Shown: one piece after another, positions 53,401 through 62,400 of the stretch
Position numbering within the stretch: position 1 is the stretch's first letter
Layout of the letters: every line of letters begins with the position of its first letter
Source: Poindextera sp041691315
GTDB taxonomy: Bacteria; Pseudomonadota; Alphaproteobacteria; Caulobacterales; Caulobacteraceae
DNA length: 64,000 nucleotides
Assembly (NCBI GenBank): GCA_041691315.1
Contig: JBEPUW010000004.1
Coordinates: 62,001 to 126,000, forward strand
Direction of reading: 5' to 3'
Notes under the pieces: generated by a model
Seen by the model: the letters and a program-made list of their open reading frames with translations, nothing else
Told to the model about the DNA's origin: nothing
Databases searched by the model: none
Made by a program: the position numbers and the translations under genes

Positions 53401-53478
53401 CGCGACGGCGACCCTGACGCCGCCCAGCCAGAACGTCGCCAGCAGCACGTACAGCCAGGCCAGTCGGGATTTGGTCAT
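50458..53478 (-). CDS. secreted TPR-CHAT caspase-like protein
   Basis: A 1006-residue protein with a Sec signal (WLYVLLATFWLGGVRVAVAAE), about 500 residues of TPR-type helical repeats (residues 170-600) and a C-terminal CHAT domain (about 640-1000). The caspase-type dyad is H857 in VIMLATHGVLG and C903 in RVVVLSACDTAGG, both intact. CHAT proteins are caspase/separase-like peptidases that often have TPR-bound partners; here the signal places it in the periplasm. Its ATG overlaps the TpsA stop (ATGA), so the two are made together. The obvious candidate substrate is the adhesin or another surface protein, but this is inference. Confidence 0.93.
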   Translation of the reverse strand: MTKSRLAWLYVLLATFWLGGVRVAVAAETGDFGLGTNSEQETCRAVMRFDGPRGGQASDIYCGAWERPSGRITLYPTAALAQAAVTAVCQGETTPLQSPDFSAMKQVACARTDQTGPRRYVLVAQRGQQTIVGEVFPSDWGPLVSAARVMTGLERPTAAAASASAQTPGLREIEAVFPSGPPGQAATANYELLLRRAYEYNTIWSFDTAERDFEELLRMHSQVAPDDVEGEGEILAEIGLNMSNAGRFDEAAYVFTEAEARAKAANDPMLATKILNYRAVDQLNQHHDATAMRTARQAIQARAQIARNADTQAGDKISAGDVGRVEASNISAGQRSLLVSLTDEPTADKAAILNAQASYVAAVAARGLGRGDEGPLLVAASVDLQPVAFPPGWLEGDITNELADSRLAAGDYAGAEAAAQAGLVIMAKAAPGSRAQAHLYLTLEGAQAAQGRASEGLVNGRQALAIYDRQMESPGLPPDIAANHLTLLEKEWRRTGDAALAAEYFQTLSLVWDGAAARTTAQLAARLVLKQAGDQARVYQDAERAYRAALARQQQLAADPNTPGDQKSAADAAVKTASDHYAAAEAALRDKAPAYLELLNPQASATDLQAALSDHEAYLRIVVGGQGGYGILVDKAAVHPFIVPLTGVQIDALADRFQRSTHLKGRRLPDFDLDASEKLYAALIAPVQDQLGQIDTLDVDVNGSLASIPFAALVASAPDQAHLDKIHDDQDYTGVDWLARHVAVANTLGPASFIRLRKATSTPPAQLRAAVYGDYVPNAAEVAARLAKQRGLSDACRLQVEHDLQLLGPLPETEDEARSIAAKFPGARLVMGANFTDSDFLHSPETAKADVIMLATHGVLGLSNCFAEPALLTSVGADGDGLIEASQLFDADLTARVVVLSACDTAGGGKLDEARTGLADGGDALSGLARGFIYAGARNVLATEWKVDAATSSAEINGFFQGASVPKAGLGRALADAQKQIYDQPETAHPFYWAAFVLVGDGGGSL

Positions 53479-56400
53479 GGCGCCGTTCCGGCCGGCGGCG
53501 GGCAGGGGGTATTGGGCGGACAGGACTTGTCGGTTTCATCCGAGCCGGTCCAGAGGTCGCGATTGCCGGCCCCGGTGATCGGCGAGCTATCGCCAAGGCC
53601 CTCGCGGGTCTGCTCCGGCGTGCCGACCGGGAAGACGTTGACCACCGTCGTATTGTTGGAGCTGGACCCGGCGACGAAGGCCGCTACCTGGTCGAAGTCG
53701 GTCGAGGTCAGGTCGGTCGGCGGCAGGTTGATCACGATCGGCTGCGGCGGCGCGGTGATGGTCCCGATGCTCGCCGCGGCCTGGCCGTTGACCGTGTAGT
53801 TGGCCGCGTCCGCGCCGGAGAGCGCCAGGCCGGTGACGCTGACCAGCTTATGGGTCCCGGCGCTGGCGGTGTCGTAGGTCCCGGCGGTCGGGTCGTTCAG
53901 GCCGACCTGATCGCCCTGCACGATCCCCGACAGGCTGTAGTTGTCGGTGGCCAGGGTCGCGTCGGCGTTGCCGTCGAAGGGCTTGGAAACGCCGCCGACC
54001 AGCGAGGCCGACAGCGCCTTCTGGTCGATGGTCCCAGGCGCGACGGTGGTGGTGACGATGTAGTTGGCCCCGCCGGCGCCGTCCTGGATCGTGTAGCCGC
54101 CGACCGCCAGGGTACGGGCGCCGGCGTTCTTGCTGTCGTAGCTCTCTGCGAGCCCAGAGATGCTGTCGCCGGCGACCAGACCGCTCTCGGTCGGCATGGC
54201 GGTGGATAACGTTGTCCCGTCATAGGTCTTGGTGGCGGTCACCGCCGCCAGCGTCAACGGCGCCGCGTTGATCGTCCCCGGCGCGATGACCGTGGTGACG
54301 AGGTAGTTGCCGCCGTCGTTGCCGTCGTTGATCGTATAGCCGCTGATCGCAAGGGTGCGGGCCCCGGCGTTCCGGCTGTCATAGGCCTCGGTCAGGCCCG
54401 AGATGCTGTCGCCCCCGATCAGGCTCGAGTGGGTCGGTGTGGCGCCGGAGAGCAGCGTCCCGTCGTAGGTCTTGGTGTCTGTCACCGCCGTCAGGGTCAG
54501 CGCGGCCCGGTCGATGATGCCGATGGAGGCCTGGGCCGTATTGTTGACGGTGTAGTCTTCGGCGTCGCCGCCCACCAGTTGCAGGCCCGTCACCGATACA
54601 GTCTTGCCGGTTCCGGCGTTGCGGGTGTCATACGTCCCGCTTGCGGGGTCATTCAGGCTGACGCTGTCCCCCACGATCGCGCTGGAAAGGCTGTAGTTCG
54701 CGCTGCCGAGGGTCGCGTCGGTGGTCCCGTCATAGGTCTTCTCGACGGCGCCGGTGAGCGACGCGGTCAGGGCCAGGGGGTTGATGGTGCCGCTGGCGGT
54801 GTTGACCTGGATGATATTGTAGTCGGCGCCACCGTTGCCGTCGTTGATCGAATAGCCAGGATCGACCACCAGGGTGCTTCCACCGGTTCCCTTGACGTCC
54901 TTGCTGGCGAAGCTTTGCGTGGCGCTGAGCTTGTCGCCGGCGGCTGTGTACAAGATGCTGAGGGTCGGACTGGCGAGCGAAGTTGTCCCACCGTCATAGG
55001 TCTTGGTGTCGCCGGTGGCGCTCAGCACCACATCCACCGGGTTAATGATGCCGTTATTCTGCTCGGTGGTGATCTTATAGTTGCCCAACCCGTCACTGCC
55101 GTTCGACTCGGTGATCGTATAGCCGCTGTTGACCACCAGCGTGCTGCAGCCGTCCACCACCACGTCCTTGCTGGTGAAGCTCTGGCTGAGCGATCCGAGG
55201 GTGTCGCTGGCCGCCAGTCCGCTCTCCCCAGGTGTGCCGGCGGAGAACGTCGTGCCGTCATAGGTCTTGGTGTCGAAGACCGCCGACAAGGTCAGGTCGG
55301 CCTGGTCGATGATCCCGATGGTGTTCGAAGCGGAGCTGTTGACCGTGTAGTCCTCGGCGTCATTGCCCGACAGTTGTAGGCCGATGACGGTCACGGTCTT
55401 GCCGGAGCCGACATTCTGGGTGTCGTAGGTTCCGCTTGTGGGATTGTTCAGGCTGACGTCGTCCTGGCCGATGACGCCGGGGAGGCTGTAGTTCGAGTCA
55501 TTGAGGGTCGCGTCGGTGGTCCCGTCGTACGTCTTCTCGACCGACCCCGTCAGCGAGGCGGTCAGGGCCAGGGGGTTGATGGTGCCGCTGGCGGTGTTGA
55601 CCTGGATGACATTGTAGTCGCGCCCGCTGTTGCCGTCGTTGATGGAATAGCCAGGATCGACCGCCAGGGTGCTGCCGCCAAGTCCCTTCGCGTCCTTGCT
55701 GGCAAAGCTCTGCGTGGCGCTGAGCGTGTCGCCGGCGGATGTGTACAGGATGTCGAGGGTCGGACTGACGAGTGAGGTGGTTCCGCCGTCATAGGTCTTA
55801 GTGTCGCTATTGGCGCTCAGCACCACATTCACCGGGTTGATCGTGCCGCCGGCGCTGTCGGTGGTGATGTTGTAGTTGCCGGACCCGTCGGTGCCGTTCA
55901 ACTCGGTGATCGTGTAGCCGCTGTTGACCACCAGCGTGCTGCAGCCAGGCCCCATCACGTCCTTGCTGGTGAAGCTCTGGCCCAGTGGCGAGAGGGTGTC
56001 GCTGGCCACCAGTCCACTCTGACCGGGCGTGCCGCCGGAGAGCGTCGTGCCATCATAGGTCTTGGTGTCACCCACTGCCGACAAGTTCAGGTCGACCTTG
56101 TCGATGATCCCGACATTGCCGGAGGCCGAACCCAGGCCATTGAGGAAGTAGTTTCCCGCCGCGTCGCCGGAAAGGGTCAGACCGTTGACCGTCACCAACT
56201 TGCCGGAGCCGGCGTTCTGGTCGACGTAGGACCCGGCGGTGACGATGTTCAGGCTAACGTCGTCGCCGTTGATGCCGCCTTGGAAGTTGTAGTTGGCGGC
56301 GGTCAGGGTTGCGTCGGTGGTGCCGTCGTACGGCTTCTCGACCGTCCCCTGCAGCGACACGTCCAGCCCAAGCTGGTCGATGGTTCCGTCCGCGGTTCCC

Positions 56401-59400
56401 GAGGCGTCAACCGTGTAGTTATTGCCAGAGTTGCCGTCGGTGACCGAATAGCCGTCATCGACGGACAGGGTGTGCGGCCCCGCGTTGGCGCCATCGTAGC
56501 TCTGCGTCGCGGAAACGCTGTCGCCAGGAACCAGGCCCCCGACGCTGGGCGTCGAGCTAGGGCCGGTGTCCTGGGGGCTGCCGTCATAGGTCATGCTGTC
56601 GGGCGAGGCCGAGATGGTCAGGGCTGCCGGATTGATGAACAGCGTCCCGCCGTCATTGGTCGGGTTGGCGCCAGGGTCGTTGTAGATGATCCGATAGGGT
56701 CCGGACGGCGGGTTCGGGCCGGCCGCGGTCACGCCGGCGACGCTCAGGCCATAGGATCCGACATCGTAATAGCCCGAATTGGCGATACCCGGCGGGTTGA
56801 GCAACGGCCCCACCTGGAAGGTTTGCACCGCCGAGGCGAACGTGTCGCCGGCTTGCAGGCCAGTGGCGGTGACCGTGTAGGCCGGGAAATTGCCATAGGT
56901 GATGGTGTCGTCCGAGGCGGTGACCTGCAGCACGTGCGAGACGCCGAAGAGCTGCGGATAGACACCGGCCGACGGAGACGACCAGGTCGCGCTGAAATCG
57001 AAGCCCACGTAGGTCGACTGGGTGAAGGGATCGTTGGGGCCTCCGACCGTCATGCCGACGACATTGTTCGCCGTCCCACCGCCGCCGCTGACCCCATTCG
57101 GTTGGTTGGTGGCTCCTTTATCCCAGTAGCCGTTGGTGATGGTTCCACCTAGGCTGCCGACGAGACCGGCGCCGTGGGCGTTGGTGTAGACGTCCCCGGT
57201 GGCGTAAAAGTCGGTTGCGCTGCTGGTGTCGAGAATCTCTCCGGCGAAGCCGCCGACGTTCGACATGCATCCCGTAACCGAGGTCGGGCTGGTGGAATAG
57301 GTGTTGGTGATGACGCCGCCGTTCACGACCTCGCCGACGAACCCGCCCACCTCGGCCTCCGCGCTCGGGGCCGACACCGTTACCGCGCCGGTCGAGAAGG
57401 ATTGCGACACGGCGCCGCCGGAGATTTCGCCGGCGAAACCGCCGGCCAGGTCTGGAGTCGTGCTCGACGCCGCCTGGGTCACCGTTCCGGTGGCGTAGGA
57501 GGCGGTGATCGTGCCTTGCGAAAGGCCGATAAACCCACCCGCATCCGACGAGCCGCCGGCGTTGACGGCGCCGGTGGCGTAGGAGCCGGTGACGGTCGGC
57601 GTTGCGCCACTGGTGACCAGGGCCGCGCCGACCAGCCCGCCGGCCGCCTGAAGCTGCGTTCCCGCGGCGCCGCCGGCGCCGCTGGTGACGCTGCCGGTCG
57701 CGAACGAGGTGAGGACCGAACCGCCGTCCATCTCGCCGACCAGGCCGCCAACGCTGGCCTGGCCGCCGGAGACGCTGGCCGAGGACGATGAGAAGTTGAC
57801 CGAGCCAGTCACGGTCAGCGACCCGACCAGGCCCCCGGCCGCGGCATTGGCGAAGCCGCCGGCGGGATCGACGCCGTTGCCGGCGGTCACCGTGCCGGAA
57901 GTGGTAGCGTTCGACACCGTTCCGCTCAGGCTGCCGACCAGCAGTCCCACCGACATGCCGTCGCCGCCGCTCGCGTGGCTGGTTGCGATGTTGACGTCGC
58001 TGATGGCGGAGCCCACGCCGGCGAATCCGAACAGGCCCACCGCGCCGGTGGTCGTAACGCCATCGACGGTCTGCTTCGAGCCCGTCGCGCCGATCAGGGT
58101 CAGGTTGGTGATGGTGTAGCCCTGGCCGGTGAAAGTTCCCGTAAACGGCGCGGCCGCGGTGGCGCCGACCGGCACGAAGCCGTTGGCCGGGTTGAAGACG
58201 CCCGAGGCCCCGATCGTCTCGCTGGCGTCGATGTTGCTCGCCAGGCTGTAGCTAGCCCCCAGGTTCAGCGACATCAGCTCCAGTTGATGGACGTTGGTGA
58301 TGCTGTTCGAATATTCCGAGCGCAGGATCGGCCGGGTTTCGCCGGGGATCATGAACCAGACGCCGCTCAGGTCGAAATTGGCGTAGCTGGCCGTGGCATA
58401 GGCGCTGGGGCCGCCGCCGCCGACCGCGAAGACACTCGTTGGCGGAGTCGCGGAACCGAACGTGTTGACGCCGATAGGTTGGCCGGTCGTGCCTTTGTCC
58501 CAATAGGAGTTGAAGACGGTCCCGCTGGTCAGGAAAGTTCCATTCCTGGACCCGAGCTGGCCGACGAGACCGCCGGTGAAGACGGGGGTGACGCTGGTGA
58601 CAAGTCCTGTCGCATAGACGTGGTCGACCTCACCGTCGTTATCGATGGCGCCGGCGAATCCACCGGCCGGGCTAACCCCGCCTCCGGACCCGTTGATGGT
58701 GACAGAGCCGAGCGCATAGGCGTTGGAAATGCTCGTGCCTTGGCCTTCCACTTCGCCGGCAAAGCCGCCGGCGCGGGTGAAGTTGTTGGTGGTCGCCGCT
58801 TGCGAATTTACCGCACCGCTGGCGTAGGCGTTGGTGATCTGCGCGTCGTTCTCCACGGAGCCGACGAAGCCGCCGGCGGCGCTGTTAGAGCCAGTCACCC
58901 CGCCGGCGGTCTGGGTCACCGCGCCGGTCGCATAGGCGTTGGTGATCCCGATACTGTCGACAGACCCGATCAAGCCGCCGATGGCCGAGCCGGCCCCGCC
59001 GCTCACCGCGCCGGTGGCGTAGGAGCCGGAGATGCCCAGCACGGCGTTGGAGGCGCCGGACCCGCCGAACTCCCCGACCAGGCCGCCCGCCGCCGGCCGG
59101 TCGACGCCCATGGGCGGATAGGCGGTCACGCTGACCGCGCCGGTCGCGTAGGAATTGGTGATCAGGCCGCCGCTGCCGCCGGTGCCCAAAAGGCCGCCGG
59201 CGAAGGCATCGCCCCCGGCGACGGTCGCCGAGGAGTGGGAATTGGCGATCAGGCCGGCCGAGCCGCCGACGAGGCCGCCGGCGTCGGCTGTTGTGCCCTG
59301 GCCGCCGCTAGTGATCTCGTTGCCGACGGTGACCAGACCAGATGAGGACGTGTAGTCCGCCGTCCCGAGAAGCCCGGCGGCCAAGGCGCCGACGACCATC

Positions 59401-62400
59401 CCGTCGCCGCCGGCGACATGGGCGTTGGCCAGGTTGACGTCTTCGATGACACCGCCCCTGTCCACAAACCCGAACAGGCCGACCAAGCCGTCCGTCGCAA
59501 GGCCCGGGGTCGGCGACTGCGGGAAGGCTGTCGTATAGGTGATGGTCAGGCCGGAGATGGTGTGGCCGCGGCCGTCGAACACCCCGGTGAAGTTGGATTC
59601 GCCGTTGGCGCCGATGGGCGAGAAGCCGGTCGCTGGGTTCCAGAGTCCTCCGGCCAGCCCAGCCGCATTGCTGGTCCCGCTGGCATCGATGTCGTTCGCC
59701 AGCGTGTAATCGGCGCCCAGATGCAGCTCCATCAGCTGCAACTGATGGGCGTTGGTGATGGTGGTCGAATACTCCGACGACAGCATCGGCCGGGTCGCGC
59801 CCGGGATCATTACCCAGACGCCGGCGCCGGTGGTCAGGTCGGTCCCGAAGTTGGCGTAGGTCGCTGCGGTGTAGACCGCGGCGCCGGTGATGCCCACTAC
59901 CGCGGTCGCGGTCGCCACGCCGTCGCCGATCGCGGCCGCCGGTGTGATGTGGTAACCGACCCCCTGGCCCGTCGTGCCGGTGTCCCAATAGGAGTTCGAC
60001 AGCGAGGTGACGGGGGTCGGCTCGTTGGAGTTCCCCAGCACCGCGACAAGGCCGGCGACAGGCCCGCCGCCGCTGACCGCGCCGGTGGCGTAGACGCCGG
60101 AGATGCTGCTGCTGGCGGCGGCGAGGCCGGCGAAGCCGCCGGTGTCGGCGAAGGCGCCGGTCGAGGTGACGGGGCTGAGCGAATAGGAATTGCTGATCGA
60201 GCTGTCGGATACGGAGCCCGCGAATCCACCCGCCAGCGTGACGGCGCCGCTGTCAGCGCCGCCGACGGTCTGGACGGCGCCGCTGGACCAGGATTGCGTG
60301 ATCGACGTCGGAAACGACGGGCCGCTCACATTGCTTAGATCGCCGACAAAGCCGCCGGCATAACTGACGCTGCCGTCCACGCCGGCCGCGGTCTGCGTCA
60401 CCGCGCCGGTGGCATAGGACGTCGTAATGGTGGTTGACCCCGCCGCGCCGGCAAATCCGCCGAGGAGGGAGCCGGCGCCGCCGCGGATCGCGCCATTGGC
60501 GAAGGAGCGGCTGACCGTGCCATTGACGACATCTCCGACCAGCCCGCCGACGGAGGTGAAGTCGCCGCCGGTCGCCGAGCCGCTGGCTGACGAGTTGGCG
60601 ATCGTAGCGTCTTGCACATAGCCGGCGAGGCCGCCGACGTTCGCCCCCGCGCCTTGAACTCCGGCCAAGGCGCCGCTGACAGAGCCGGAGGCAGACGAAC
60701 CGGAGATGGAGCCGCCGACGACCATGCCAACCAGACCGCCGACATTTGAAATCTTCCCGCCCGAAACGACGGCGGAGGAGCTGTCGTTCACGACTGTTCC
60801 GTTGGCGTAGCCGATCAGGCCGCCAGCCACGGCGTAGGCGAAGTTGCCGGTATTTGCGCCGGTGCTCGTGTTGGGATCGAAGTCCGCGACGGTGATTTGG
60901 CCGGACGACGAGGCGTTCATCACCGCTCCGCCTTCGAGCTCTCCGACCAGCGCGCCTGCCCACACGCCGTTGCCGCCGGTCACCGTGGCATTGGACAGGT
61001 TGATGTCCCGCACCGTGCCGCCGGCGACAAAGCCGAACAGGCCAAGTCCGCCATTGGTAGCGAGGCTGGCGAGGCTCTGTTGGCCGATCGGCGTGACTTC
61101 CTGGATGTCCAGGTTGGAGATGGTGTTGCCGAGACCGACGAAGGTCCCCGTGAACGGCGTGTAAACCGTGCTGGCGATCGGCGCGCCGGTGAACACCGTC
61201 GCGGTGTTGGAGGTGTTGAGGTCGAGCGGCGCGGCGAGGGCGTAGAGCCCGCCGAGACCGCCTGAGCCGTTGTTAGGATCGTTGATGTTGAGGAGATCCA
61301 GCTGGCTGTAGACCAGGGTGTATTGATTGCTGTTGATGAACAGGCTCTGGCCGCTGTTCGGCGCGGCGGTGAAGGTCAGCGCGCCGCCGTTGACGAAGGC
61401 ATAGTCACCGCCGCCCCCGCCCTGCGCAGTGTTCAGGTCGACTTCACCGGCGCCGCTGTCGGTGATCGGGGCGGTGACGGTGAGCGAATGGTAGGCGTTA
61501 ACGGCGAAGTCCGTCGGGTCCGAAATGGCGACCGGCGCGCCGATCAGGATATCGCCGGCGACCGTCTGGGCGGTGGGCTTGAACGTCGCGCTGGTGTCCC
61601 ACACCTGGACGTTCGCGGTTGCTGAATTGGTGGTGATTGCGCCCGGCGTCGCGCTGCCGGTGAACCCGGCGGTGATGCTGGCGTTAGGCCCCAGGTTCAG
61701 CTGGGTGGCGCCGATCAGCATCGACCCGGCGGCGTTGATCGCGCCTGGAAGGGTGACCGCACCACCGATGCCGTTGACCGGGCTCGCCTGCAGCGCGATC
61801 GAACCCGCGCTGGCCGCGCCGAGGCTCAGGTCGCCGCCGACGGCTGGAAAGTTGTTGTCGACCAGGAAGGCGTCAGACGGCCCGAGGTTCGTCCCCGCCA
61901 CGACGCTCAGGGTGCCGTTCGGCGCGGCCGCGGAAGGCCCGACCAGCAGGCTCGACGAGGGGTCGATCGAGATGTCGCCGGTGGATTTCAGGATCAGCGA
62001 CGAACCGGCGATCGACTTGCCGGCCTGCACCGTGAGGCCCGGCGCGACCTGGGTGCTGAAGCTCAGAATCGATATCGAGCCTGCCGCGGTGATGCCGGCA
62101 TCGACGGCGACCTTTCGGCCGATCAGATCGACCGCTCCGGCGCCGTTGGACACCAGGGCCTTGTCGACCTCGATTCCGCCGCTGCCGCCGCCAAGCAGCG
62201 AGACCGCCCCGCCATTGCTGGTCCATGTGCCGGTCTTGATGGTCCCGGCGCTGCCGATGATGCCTGAGGCGGCGGTAATGGTTCCGGCCGAGGCGTCGAT
62301 CGTGGTGACCGACGATCCACTGTTGACGCCCGGCGCGTTCGGTCCGGATACGTCGCCGTCGAGGATGACGCTGTAGCCGTTCGACTTATCCGTGGGGTCC

